A stretch of DNA of 64,000 nt from assembly GCF_004765795.1 (NCBI RefSeq), contig NZ_SBIV01000001.1, forward strand, positions 372,001-436,000, read 5' to 3'. The DNA comes from Halorussus marinus (GTDB lineage: Archaea > Halobacteriota > Halobacteria > Halobacteriales > Haladaptataceae). The notes under the pieces were generated by a model. The model searched no databases, was not told the DNA's origin, and worked only from the letters and a program-made list of their open reading frames with translations. The first letter of the stretch is position 1. Each line of letters begins with the position of its first letter. The position numbers were made by a program, and so were the translations under genes. Positions 33,956-42,289 of this stretch are shown piece by piece.

Positions 33956-36211
33956 ATGAGAGCTACTGTCGAGAGGATGGCACGTTCGGTGGACAGCGGC
34001 GTCGTCGCGTTCGGTGGGGTCGTGCTCGGACTACTGGCGGTGTTTTGGGCGACCCCTGCGTTACAGGATGTCGGGGCGCTCGTCCCGGCCGTCCGGGCGT
34101 TCGCGGGGCTCTTCCTGATACTGTTCGCTCCCGGGGCGTTGCTGGCGCGACTGGTCGGCATCCGGCCCGACCGATTCGGCGTGTTCGCGCTGTTCGCGAT
34201 CACCCTCAGTTTCGGCGTCCTGACCCTGCTGAACCTCTTCGTCAGCTTCGTGTTGGCGCCGCTGGGCGTCGCCGAGCCCCTCTCGTTCCTGCCGCTTGCG
34301 GGCGTGCTGTCGGCCGTCCTCGCGGCGCTGTTGGCGGCCATCCACGTCACCGGGACCTCGATGTCGATCCCTCCGATTCGACTCCGCGGCTCGCCGGCGG
34401 TCGTTCTCGGGCTGGTCGCGCTCCCCGGACTCGCGGCCGCGGCCGTGATCGGCGTCGACCAGTTCGGCACCAACCTCGGGATGTTCGCGCTCCTCGGCGG
34501 GGTGATCGCGGTCACGCTACTGGCGGCGACGCGGCTGGTCCCGGGGTCGCTCGCGCCGCTGGCGGTGTTCAGCGTCTCGCTGTCGGTCCTGTTGCACCGA
34601 AACCTCCTGACCGACCACGTCGTCGGCGCCGACATTCAGGCGTCGTACTTCCTGTCGGACCTCCTGTTGGACACCCACTACTGGGCGCCCGACATGGGCG
34701 GGTCGATGATGAGCCTCTCGGTGGTCACCTCGGTTCCGGCGTCGATCACGATGCTGACCGGCCTCGACCTCGCCACCACGTACAAGGTCGTCTACGTGTT
34801 CCTGTTCTCGCTGGTACCAGTCGGGCTCTTCTACGTCAACAGCCGGGTGTTCGACGACCGGATCGCGCTGTTCGGGAGCCTGTTTTTCGTCTTCTACCAC
34901 GGCTCGTTTTACTTCACGCCCGGCAAACAGCTCATGTCCGAGCTTGTGGTCGTCGCGATGCTCCTGTTGGTCGTCTACGAGGGCGTCGACACCGTCGGAC
35001 TGAAGGCCGCGCTGGGGATCTTCGCGGCGACGCTGATCTCGGCTCACTACGGGATGACCTACGCGATCGGTCTGTCGCTACTCGCGGCGGTCGCCGGGCT
35101 CGGAATCGTCCGGCGGCTAGGCGGGGACTTCGACCACGACCTCTCGATCTGGCAGCCGGTCGTCCTGCTCGGGGCCGCGACCGCCTTCTACGCGTACAGC
35201 GCGCCCGATCTGGTCGATCGGCTCGGGGCGCTCCCGTTCGGGATCGTCGACCAGCTCGTGACGCTCGCGATCACCGGCGCCGTTCCGGGCTCGGGGGCCA
35301 GCTACGTCTCGGGCGAGACCGGGCTCCTCGACTCGCTCCGGCTGTACCTGTACCTCCTGCTAACGGGGCTGATCGGGCTCGGGCTGGCCCGGGACGTCCT
35401 CGGGCGACTCGACCGAATCCGGACCGGCGCCGACCCCGGGTACGTCGAGTACGCCGCGCTGGCGGTCCCGCTGTTCGCGTTTCTCGGCTCGTCGTACTTC
35501 GTCATCGCCAACCTCTGGGCCGACCGGGTGTACCAGCTCGTGCTGACGATCCTCGCGCCGTACGCGGCGGTCGGGGTCGCCACCGTGTTCGGCGGCGCCG
35601 GCGCCGTCCTCGACCGTGCGAGCGCGGCGCTCGGCCGGACGAGCCGAGCCGCGAGCGACGGCGGCGTCCGGCGACGGCTCGGAGGCGCCCACTGGACCCT
35701 GCTGGCGGTCGTGCTGGCCGCGGTGCTCGCGCTCAACTCGGGACTGGCGTTCGCGCTCGTCGGGACCGCCGACGCGTCCGGGTTCAACGCCGAGACCAAC
35801 GACCTGACGTTCAACGGACCAGAGCGCGAGGCCGCCGACTGGCTGGTCGACAACGCCACCGCCATCGAACGCTACGACCGGCTGGGCGCCGACGACGGCG
35901 CGGCGACGCTCCCGATCTACACCGAGCCGAGGAGCTACCAGCTGTTCCGAGCGGTCGCCCTCCCGGGGTACACCAACGTCGAAATCCGGTATCTAAAGAG
36001 TCAGTGGCGGCCGACGGTGTTCCCCGCGGAGGTCGAGGAGGGGTACGTCTTCGTTCGCCAGCGGAGCGTCGACCCCGACGCGCGGTCGGCCGACCTCCCG
36101 CCGTCGATGCTCTCGGGGAGCACCGTCGGGAACCTCTCGGGCCCCCGAAACGTGGTGTACGCGAGCGAGTCGGCCCGGATCATGGACTCGAACACGACCG
36201 CGGTCCCGTGA
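33956..36211 (+). CDS. Large multispanning membrane protein (DUF2206-like)
   Basis: 751 residues with about 14-16 membrane helices, then a C-terminal soluble part (about 600-751) rich in EREAADWLVDN-type motifs. A central loop contains DIQASYFLSDLLLDTHYWAP and PGKQLMSELVVVAMLLLV, features I associate with archaeal DUF2206 proteins found among surface polysaccharide genes. By topology it could be a GT-C glycosyltransferase or a polymerase working on the outer membrane face; an acidic residue in the first outer loop (ADIQ) may be its metal site. Function is not established. A TATA-like CATATATATT is upstream. Confidence 0.72.
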   Translation: MRATVERMARSVDSGVVAFGGVVLGLLAVFWATPALQDVGALVPAVRAFAGLFLILFAPGALLARLVGIRPDRFGVFALFAITLSFGVLTLLNLFVSFVLAPLGVAEPLSFLPLAGVLSAVLAALLAAIHVTGTSMSIPPIRLRGSPAVVLGLVALPGLAAAAVIGVDQFGTNLGMFALLGGVIAVTLLAATRLVPGSLAPLAVFSVSLSVLLHRNLLTDHVVGADIQASYFLSDLLLDTHYWAPDMGGSMMSLSVVTSVPASITMLTGLDLATTYKVVYVFLFSLVPVGLFYVNSRVFDDRIALFGSLFFVFYHGSFYFTPGKQLMSELVVVAMLLLVVYEGVDTVGLKAALGIFAATLISAHYGMTYAIGLSLLAAVAGLGIVRRLGGDFDHDLSIWQPVVLLGAATAFYAYSAPDLVDRLGALPFGIVDQLVTLAITGAVPGSGASYVSGETGLLDSLRLYLYLLLTGLIGLGLARDVLGRLDRIRTGADPGYVEYAALAVPLFAFLGSSYFVIANLWADRVYQLVLTILAPYAAVGVATVFGGAGAVLDRASAALGRTSRAASDGGVRRRLGGAHWTLLAVVLAAVLALNSGLAFALVGTADASGFNAETNDLTFNGPEREAADWLVDNATAIERYDRLGADDGAATLPIYTEPRSYQLFRAVALPGYTNVEIRYLKSQWRPTVFPAEVEEGYVFVRQRSVDPDARSADLPPSMLSGSTVGNLSGPRNVVYASESARIMDSNTTAVP

Positions 36212-36269
36212 CCGACGCGGCGCGTTCGCGACGGGCGCGGTACGAAAAGAGCGATAGTGGCCGACGACC

Positions 36270-37604
36270 TCACCGAACGGGGTCGGTCTCGACCGCGGGG
36301 ACCTTGTCGAAGTACTTGTTGAGGCTGTGGAGGATGATCCCGACCAGACAGACGAGTAGTCCGACGAAGATGAAAAACGCGGCCAGAACCGCCCGGCTCA
36401 CGGGGAAGTAGCTCGCCTGAATGTAGTGGAGAAACCCCCAGTAGCCGAACCCGACACCGATGAAGGTGAGTACCGACCCCGGGAGCGCGAGGGCGGTGAG
36501 CGGCCGCGTGCGCTCGATCGTGTTGAGCAGGTTCATCACGAGGACGTAGCCGTGGGACACCGGGTTGTGACTGCTCGCGCCCTCGACGTCGTAGTCGATG
36601 ACCGTGCCGACCTCCTCGATCCGGTAGCCCCGCTGTTGGGCGTGGTAGAGGATGTCGGTGCTGATGCTCATGTGGTCGCCGAGCGTGCGGTCCTGAGCGA
36701 GGCTCTCGATCGCGCGCTCGTCGTACGCCCGGAACCCGCTCTGGGTGTCGCTGACTCGGGACTCGGCCTTCACCACCCCGAGGCTCAGATTCGTGAGGAC
36801 GTTCACCACCGAGAGCCCGAAGCGCCGATACAGCGGGATGTCCGTCCGGGCGTCGCCGACGAACCGACTCCCGATGAGGACCTCCGCGCCGGTCTCGTCC
36901 TGGCACTCGATCAGTCGAGCGATGTCGTCGGCGTTGTGCTGGCCGTCGCCGTCGATGGTCACGAGGTGTTCGACCCCCCGGTCGTGGGCCTCGACGAACG
37001 CCGTCTTCAGCGCGGCGCCGTACCCCCCGTTGGTCTCGTGCTGGACGACCTCGGCGCCGGCGGCCTCGGCGACGGCCGCGGTGTCGTCGGCGCTCCCGTC
37101 GTCGACGACCAGCACCGTGTCGGCGTTCCGGCGGACCGACCGGACGACCTCCCCGATCGAGCCCGCCTCGTTGTACGCCGGGATGGCGACCAGAACGTCG
37201 GCGTCGGTCTCGCTCGCCGAGTCGCGGGTCGGGGCCGGCACGGTGAACGCGGCGCTCGACCGGAACGCCTCGCGGCTCCGCTCGTAGTTGATGCACTCTT
37301 CGGGCGAGTCGTGAAACAGGAGGCCGGGGAATCCGCGCGCGCGAGCCATCGTCGCCACCACGTTCCGGAGGACGTCCTCGTCGCCCGATCCGTCGTCGGT
37401 CGCGACCGTCTCCGCGCCGAGCTGGCGAGCCAGACGTGCCGATTCGGGCTCGTCTCGGCCGTCGTACCCGACGAACACGGCGTGACCGTGTTCTCTGGCG
37501 AGGGCGGCGACCCGGACGATGGCGTCAGTGTTGTCTCCCGTCGCGATGACCCCGATCGCCGGGTGATCCAGGGCCGACTCCTCGTACTCACTGACAGTTT
37601 CCAT
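36270..37604 (-). CDS. DPM1-like GT2 glycosyltransferase with extra N-terminal domain
   Basis: 444 residues from ATG 37604; an in-frame TTG at 37616 is less likely. Residues 1-130 form an alpha/beta Rossmann-like domain (HPAIGVIATGDNTDAIVRVA) of unknown role. Residues 135-360 are a GT2 catalytic domain: VAIPAYNEAGSIGEVVRSV, VLVVDDGSADD, HLVTIDGDGQHNADD carrying the DxD, and VSDTQSGFRAYD. Two C-terminal membrane helices follow. This resembles dolichyl-phosphate hexosyltransferases, such as AglD-type enzymes, that load a sugar onto a polyprenyl phosphate. A CTTTGTTAT/CCGAAC element lies 33-58 bp upstream. It is convergent with the DUF2206-like gene. Confidence 0.87.
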   Translation of the reverse strand: METVSEYEESALDHPAIGVIATGDNTDAIVRVAALAREHGHAVFVGYDGRDEPESARLARQLGAETVATDDGSGDEDVLRNVVATMARARGFPGLLFHDSPEECINYERSREAFRSSAAFTVPAPTRDSASETDADVLVAIPAYNEAGSIGEVVRSVRRNADTVLVVDDGSADDTAAVAEAAGAEVVQHETNGGYGAALKTAFVEAHDRGVEHLVTIDGDGQHNADDIARLIECQDETGAEVLIGSRFVGDARTDIPLYRRFGLSVVNVLTNLSLGVVKAESRVSDTQSGFRAYDERAIESLAQDRTLGDHMSISTDILYHAQQRGYRIEEVGTVIDYDVEGASSHNPVSHGYVLVMNLLNTIERTRPLTALALPGSVLTFIGVGFGYWGFLHYIQASYFPVSRAVLAAFFIFVGLLVCLVGIILHSLNKYFDKVPAVETDPVR

Positions 37605-37636
37605 CAATTCTCGCAAGGAATTTTCCCGCCGACGGC

Positions 37637-37662
37637 CTTTGTTATGAACCAGCTACCCGAAC
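37637..37662 (-). promoter_or_regulatory. Shared promoter-like element, copy A
   Basis: On the minus strand GTTCGG-N11-ATAACAAAG. The same two blocks occur at 48794-48819 (N11) and 52778-52806 (N14), each upstream of a minus-strand gene. Here it is 33 bp upstream of ATG 37604, within range of a basal promoter; ATAACAAA may be the TATA equivalent. Confidence 0.5.
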
Positions 37663-37686
37663 GTCCAGTTTACTGTACTATTCTGT

Positions 37687-37720
37687 GTGTAATTATGTCG
37701 GCGGAAACGCCGAATTACAC
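37687..37720. repeat. Hairpin with GAAA loop
   Basis: Outer stem GTGTAATT/AATTACAC (8 bp), a four-base bulge ATGT, inner stem CGGCG/CGCCG closed by GAAA, a GNRA-type loop. Thirteen base pairs in 34 nt are unusual for this spacer. It lies upstream of both divergent genes, so it is not a terminator for either. Confidence 0.6.
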
Positions 37721-37894
37721 CTGTCCGGTCCCAAATAAATAGGTCGTGGAGTCGGCCTGCCGCTCGCGGTCGGACACCTATCAGCGACCGAACCGTCGGC
37801 CGGGACGACGACGCCGGTGAAACGATCGCGACCGTCGGCGTGACCGCCGGTTCCGGCCGCGATCCGGCGGCGTCCCGACGCGGCGGGCAGGAGC

Positions 37895-37903
37895 CTTATT
37901 AGG
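37895..37903 (+). promoter_or_regulatory. TATA-like box for the DUF1616 gene
   Basis: CTTATTAGG lies 26-34 bp upstream of ATG 37929, consistent with a leaderless or short-leader mRNA. Confidence 0.5.
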
Positions 37904-37928
37904 GCGTGTCTCGTCAGAGACCGAGAAG

Positions 37929-38519
37929 ATGGTCCTCGACAGAGTCGCGGCGTGGGTCGCCAGCGCGTTCGACATAAACGGCCGACACAGCGCCGCGGTG
38001 AACGCGCTCGTCCTCGTGGTCGCGATCGCCGGGATCGCCGGCGTCGGCTACACCGCCGCGGTCTCGGAAGGCACCCACGAGTACACCGAGTTCTACCTGC
38101 TGGCCGAAAACGAGTCGGGCGAACTGGTCGCCCAGGGGTATCCGGCGTCAATCCAGTCCGAACGGCCAAACGAGTTCCACGTCGGGGTCGAGAACCACCG
38201 GAGCGAGCCGACGACCTACTCGGTCGTCGTGAAACTCCAGCGGATGTACACCGCCAACGAGACGCCGGAGGTGCTCGAAGAGGAGACCGTCACCGTCGAT
38301 CGAGTCCCGCTGGCGGCCGACGCCGGCACCGTCGAGCGACTCAACGTCTCTCCGGAGATGCGGGGCTCTGACATGCGCTTGCGATTCTTGCTCTATCCCG
38401 ACGATCCGCCCGAGAACGCCTCGATCGAGACCGCCTCCCACGAGACCCACCTCTGGCTGAACGTCACCGCGCCCGCCGAGAGCGACGCCACCGCGTCCGC
38501 GGGCCTGCCGTCGCGGTAG
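37929..38519 (+). CDS. DUF1616-family membrane-anchored protein
   Basis: 196 residues. A short cytosolic N-terminus, one membrane helix (about 25-44, NALVLVVAIAGIAGVGYTAA), then an extracytoplasmic beta-sandwich domain of about 140 residues with N-glycosylation sites (NES, NET, NVS, NAS). The pattern EYTEFYLLAENESGELVAQG and the later EFHVGVENHRSEPTTYSVVV are characteristic of the archaeal DUF1616 family, often encoded near surface glycan genes. Role unknown; it may be a structural or assembly protein for the polymer. It has its own promoter and is the last gene I assign to the polymer locus. Confidence 0.75.
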   Translation: MVLDRVAAWVASAFDINGRHSAAVNALVLVVAIAGIAGVGYTAAVSEGTHEYTEFYLLAENESGELVAQGYPASIQSERPNEFHVGVENHRSEPTTYSVVVKLQRMYTANETPEVLEEETVTVDRVPLAADAGTVERLNVSPEMRGSDMRLRFLLYPDDPPENASIETASHETHLWLNVTAPAESDATASAGLPSR

Positions 38520-38525
38520 CGGCCC

Positions 38526-39080
38526 TCAGTTGGCCGACAGCCGGCGATACGCCAGCCGGGGCGCTTCGAGCACCGCTCGCAGTCCGGGGCGGCCGTCGGC
38601 GATCCACAGCCCGATCATGAGCGCGCCGAGCCCGAACTCGATCGCGGTGAAGGCCGAGAGTTCGAGCGTCGCCAGTTGGGCCGCGAAACTCTTCTCGCCG
38701 TAGTCGATCGCGGGCAACACGGGCCACCCGAGGAAGGTGACGTAGTAGTACTCGCCCGCGAGAAACGGACCGATCGCGTCGCCGAACAGGTGAACCAGAT
38801 AGCCGACCCCGAACGCCGTCGAGACTCGGGCGTGGCCGTACCGACGCAGGACGAACCGGATCGCGAGGACGAGCACGACCGCCGTGAAGATCGAGTGGGC
38901 CAGCGACCGGCCGTTCGGGATGACGCCGAACGTCCACGCGAGGGGTTTGTCGACGAGGTCCGGAAACTGGGTGCCGACGGCCAGCGCGAGCGTCGGATAG
39001 TCCCTGAGTCGTTCGCCCGAGACCCGAACGAGCAGCGAGTACGCCAGATACCCCGTCGCAAGATGTCCCCATGGCCACAT
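38526..39080 (-). CDS. Membrane-bound metal-dependent hydrolase (YdjM/DUF457-like)
   Basis: 184 residues with four to five membrane helices. The first segment MWPWGHLATGYLAYSL carries a conserved His, followed by FPDLVDKPLAWTFG, GRSLAHSIFTAVVL and GYLVHLFGDAIGPFLAGEYY, which supply the HxxxD/HS/H pattern of the YdjM family. These proteins are described as putative metal-dependent membrane hydrolases of unknown substrate. It converges on the DUF1616 gene, with stops 6 bp apart. Confidence 0.82.
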   Translation of the reverse strand: MWPWGHLATGYLAYSLLVRVSGERLRDYPTLALAVGTQFPDLVDKPLAWTFGVIPNGRSLAHSIFTAVVLVLAIRFVLRRYGHARVSTAFGVGYLVHLFGDAIGPFLAGEYYYVTFLGWPVLPAIDYGEKSFAAQLATLELSAFTAIEFGLGALMIGLWIADGRPGLRAVLEAPRLAYRRLSAN

Positions 39081-39244
39081 TGGTCCTCCGTACGCCGCAA
39101 CGACGCATAGGCCTTCGGGGCCGTCTAGTCGCCGAGACGACCGGCGCCACCGCGCGGTTTCCGTCCGGTAACCGCCTAACTGTGTGGTTAGCGAGCACTT
39201 ATGAGTAACTGTGAGTAAGTAGGTTACAGAAGGTGACTCAAAAG

Positions 39245-40273
39245 ATGACCACGAGTTCGGACGACGCGGACCGAGCGGCGTACGACGTCGCCGTCGTCGG
39301 CGGCGGGCCCGCGGGACTCACGACGGCGCTGTACGCGACGCGACTCGGCCACGAGACAGCGGTGTTCGACCGCGGCGGCGGCCGAGCCGCGATGATGCGA
39401 GACACCCACAACGTCGTCGGCGTCCCCGAGTCGGTCTCGGGCAACGAGTTCCTCCGGACCGCGATCGACCAACTCGAAGGCTACGGCGCGAGCTACGAGC
39501 GGGCCTTCGTCACCGGGATCGACGAGGCCGACTCGTCGCGACGGTTCGAGCTCGAAACGACCGACGGGACGGCGTTCGCCGACCGGATCGTGCTCGCGAC
39601 CGGGCTCGGCGACGGACGGCCCGACCCGCCGCTTGCCCGCACGGGTCGGGGTCTCCACTACTGTCTGCACTGTGATGCGTACATGTTCGTCGACGAGCCG
39701 GTGTACGTCATGGGGGCCGGCGAGTCGGCCGCCCGCGTCGCGATGATCATGCTCAACTTCACCGACGACGTCGACCTGCTGTTGCGGGGTGACGATCCCG
39801 AGTGGAGCGGGGAGACCGACCGCCAGCTCCGGGCCCATCCGGTCGATATCGTCGAGTCGGACGTGGTCGGGGTCACCAACGGCGAGGACGGGTGGTTAGA
39901 GAGCCTCGCGTTCGCCGACGGCACCGAGCGCGAGTACGCCGGCGGGTTCGCGATGTACGGCGCCGACTACAACAACGACCTCGCCGCGAGCCTCGGCGTC
40001 GAGATCGACGACGACGGGGCGGTCGTGGTCGACGACCACGGTCGGACGAGCCGCGACGGCGTGTACGCGGTCGGCGACCTCACGCCCGGCCACAACCAGA
40101 TCCCGGTCGCGATGGGCCAGGGCGCGAAGGCGGGGCTCGCGATCCACAAGGACCTCCGGACCTACCCCAAACCGCTCTCGGAGATCGACGGCGAGGTCGA
40201 ACCGACCGACGTTCCCGCGATGCCCGAGTCGCTCCGGAGCCGGGCCGCGAGCCGCGCCGACGCCGACGACTGA
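39245..40273 (+). CDS. Thioredoxin-reductase-like FAD-dependent oxidoreductase
   Basis: 343 residues from ATG 39245, preceded by the GGTGA-like AAGGTGAC Shine-Dalgarno; GTG 39233 is an alternative. FAD-binding VVGGGPAGLTTALYA, the NAD(P)-region VYVMGAGESAARVAM, and the C-terminal FAD motif GVYAVGDLTPGHNQIPVAMG are all present. The redox pair is Cys140-Leu-His-Cys143 (HYCLHCDAY), matching the CxxC of thioredoxin reductases (usually CATC). It probably passes electrons from NAD(P)H to a thioredoxin-like partner; no such partner is adjacent. Single gene with AT-rich CACTTATGAGTAA upstream. Confidence 0.87.
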   Translation: MTTSSDDADRAAYDVAVVGGGPAGLTTALYATRLGHETAVFDRGGGRAAMMRDTHNVVGVPESVSGNEFLRTAIDQLEGYGASYERAFVTGIDEADSSRRFELETTDGTAFADRIVLATGLGDGRPDPPLARTGRGLHYCLHCDAYMFVDEPVYVMGAGESAARVAMIMLNFTDDVDLLLRGDDPEWSGETDRQLRAHPVDIVESDVVGVTNGEDGWLESLAFADGTEREYAGGFAMYGADYNNDLAASLGVEIDDDGAVVVDDHGRTSRDGVYAVGDLTPGHNQIPVAMGQGAKAGLAIHKDLRTYPKPLSEIDGEVEPTDVPAMPESLRSRAASRADADD

Positions 40274-40441
40274 TCCGGCCCGGCGATCCGACGCCCACCG
40301 GTCTTTCGGAAGCGATCGCGTCTTCGACGAGGCTCACTCGTCTCGGTTTGCGCGTCGCCGAACCCGATGCTGTTCTTTGCGGGCATTTCTGCGCGATATT
40401 TTGGGAAGGAGTGTTGACTCGCCCGACCGTGGGTGAGCGTA

Positions 40442-41908
40442 ATGGAACTCCCGCGTCGTCGCGCTCGGTCGCTCGCCCTCGCGGCGGTCGCGCTTCTCGT
40501 CGTCGCGGGTCTCGCGGGCTGTCTCGGCGGCTCGGGCGGCTTCGGAGACGGGGGCTCCGGGACCGCCTCCCCCGCGTCGCCGACCGGCGCCGACGCGGTC
40601 GGCGACGACTCCGCCGGCAATCTCTCGATCCACTTTATTCACGTCGGACAGGGCGCGAGCGTCCTCGTGGTCGGGCCGACCGGAGAGACGCTGTTGTACG
40701 ACACGGGCGACTGGGAGGACGACGGCGAGCACGTCCTCGACTATCTCCGGGCGCGCAACGTGACCCGGATCGACTACCTCGTGACCTCCCACGCCGACGC
40801 CGACCACATCGGGGGCCACGCCGCGGTCATCGAGTACTTCGAGACCGAGGCCGACGGCGTCGGGGCGGTCTACGACCCCGGCGTGGCGGCCGCGACCCGG
40901 ACCTACGAGCGGTACCTCGACGCGGTCGAGGCCCACGACGTGACCCTCTACCGGGCCGCGGCCGGCGACGCAATCGCGCTCTCGGGCGCGAGCGCTCGGG
41001 TGCTCGCCCCGCCCGCGGAGGGCTTCGCGGGCGAGGACCGCAACGAGAACAGCCTCGCGCTCCGGGTCGCCCGGGGGAACGTCAGCCTCCTGCTGACCGG
41101 CGACGGCGGGTCGACCGCCGAACGCTACCTCCGGGAGCGCTACGCCGACGGGCTGAACGCGACGATCCTCGCGGCCGGCCATCACGGAAGCAACTCCAGC
41201 ACCGGGCCGGGCCTGCTCGCCGCGAGCGCGCCCCGGGTGGCGGTCGTCCAGAGCGCCTACGACTCGCCGTACGGCCACCCTCATCGGGAGGTGCTGGGGC
41301 GTCTGGCCGACCGCGGGGTCCCGACCTACTGGACCGGCGTCCACGGCACCGTGGCGTTCGAGACCGACGGGGAGCGCGTCGCGGTCCTGACTCGACGCGG
41401 GGCCCCGACCGACCCGCGCGAACTCCGGACGGCGCCCGGGGTGAGCCCGGGTTCGGAGGGCCGACTCGATCTCCGGGCCACGTTCCGGGCTCGCGGCGAA
41501 GCGCCCGCGAGCACGTCCGGTCCGACGAGGACGCCCGACGCGACGGTGGTCGCCGACGGGGGCGAGACCGCCGGCGCGCTCGAAGTCGCGGAGATCCACG
41601 CCGACGCGCGGGGCAACGATCACGAAAACCTCGACGACGAGTACGTCGTCTTCCGGAACGCCGGCGACCGCACCCTCGACCTCTCGGGGTGGACGGTCGG
41701 CGACGAGGCCGACCACGCATACGCGTTCCCGGCCGACACCGAACTCGGGCCGGGCGAGACGCTCACGCTCCACACCGGCTCCGGGACGGACGCCGACGGT
41801 CACTACTACTGGGGCGCCGACACCGCCGTCTGGAACAACGGCGGCGACACCGTTTTCGTCCGGACGCCCGAAGGCGAACTCGTGACGGAGGAGGCGTATG
41901 CTTCCTGA
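40442..41908 (+). CDS. ComEC-like metallo-beta-lactamase lipoprotein with lamin-tail domain
   Basis: 488 residues from ATG 40442, preceded by GGGTGAGC; GTG 40433 is possible. The signal peptide ends in lipobox LAGC (Cys27). Residues about 60-330 are a metallo-beta-lactamase fold like the ComEC/Rec2 C-terminal domain: IHVGQGAS, HADADHIGGH (His117, Asp119, Asp121, His122), LTGDGGSTAERYL, LAAGHHGSNSS and YGHPHREVL. Residues about 375-488 are a lamin-tail domain (VVFRNAGDRTLDLSGWTVGD). An extracellular, membrane-tethered nuclease or phosphodiesterase is the likely role, perhaps in handling external DNA. It overlaps the DUF3006 gene by 11 bp. Confidence 0.87.
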   Translation: MELPRRRARSLALAAVALLVVAGLAGCLGGSGGFGDGGSGTASPASPTGADAVGDDSAGNLSIHFIHVGQGASVLVVGPTGETLLYDTGDWEDDGEHVLDYLRARNVTRIDYLVTSHADADHIGGHAAVIEYFETEADGVGAVYDPGVAAATRTYERYLDAVEAHDVTLYRAAAGDAIALSGASARVLAPPAEGFAGEDRNENSLALRVARGNVSLLLTGDGGSTAERYLRERYADGLNATILAAGHHGSNSSTGPGLLAASAPRVAVVQSAYDSPYGHPHREVLGRLADRGVPTYWTGVHGTVAFETDGERVAVLTRRGAPTDPRELRTAPGVSPGSEGRLDLRATFRARGEAPASTSGPTRTPDATVVADGGETAGALEVAEIHADARGNDHENLDDEYVVFRNAGDRTLDLSGWTVGDEADHAYAFPADTELGPGETLTLHTGSGTDADGHYYWGADTAVWNNGGDTVFVRTPEGELVTEEAYAS

Positions 41909-42185
41909 CGGGCGCTACGCCGCGGTGCTCGACCGATTCGAGGGCGAGCGGGCGGTCTTGCTCGTCGAGGACGGCGGGACGGTCCTCGACGAGTTCGCCG
42001 TCCGGACGCGTCGGCTACCGGCCGACAGCCGCCAGAACGCCGTCTTCCGGGTAACGGTCCGGAACGGCCACCTCGTCTCGGCGCGACCCGACCCCGAGGC
42101 GTCCGAGCGCCGGCTCGCCGAGGCCCAAGACCGATTCGACCGACTCGCCGAGCGCCCGCCCGACGAGTCGGACGAGGACGCCTGA
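41898..42185 (+). CDS. DUF3006-family small protein
   Basis: 95 residues. The opening YAAVLDRFEGERAVLLVEDGGTV is the DUF3006 beta-barrel, followed by a highly charged helical tail. DUF3006 proteins are commonly encoded beside ComEC-like metallo-beta-lactamases, as here, where the start overlaps the upstream stop by 11 bp. They may regulate or assist the partner enzyme; this is inferred from gene pairing only. No signal peptide. Confidence 0.78.
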   Translation: MLPDGRYAAVLDRFEGERAVLLVEDGGTVLDEFAVRTRRLPADSRQNAVFRVTVRNGHLVSARPDPEASERRLAEAQDRFDRLAERPPDESDEDA

Positions 42186-42289
42186 GTCGACGGCGTCCGG
42201 ACCAGAGTCGGGCCGCCCGCGGGTCGTGAATCGCTCCACGACTCGGTCCGTTTACGCACGCTTAAGTGTGCGCCGAGTGATCTCCGAAT

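Larger units (their letters stand above)
37617..37928. other. Divergent intergenic region with a large hairpin
   Basis: 312 bp, no gene seen. It contains the shared promoter-like element (37637-37662), a hairpin with a GAAA loop (37687-37720) and the TATA-like box for the DUF1616 gene (37895-37903). Confidence 0.5.

Noticed and set aside
15704-38519. An archaeal exosortase/XrtA system
   Set aside because: FemAB-like and deacetylase genes resemble those of exosortase loci, but no exosortase or archaeosortase gene is visible, and the only sorting signal (PGF-CTERM) lies outside the locus.
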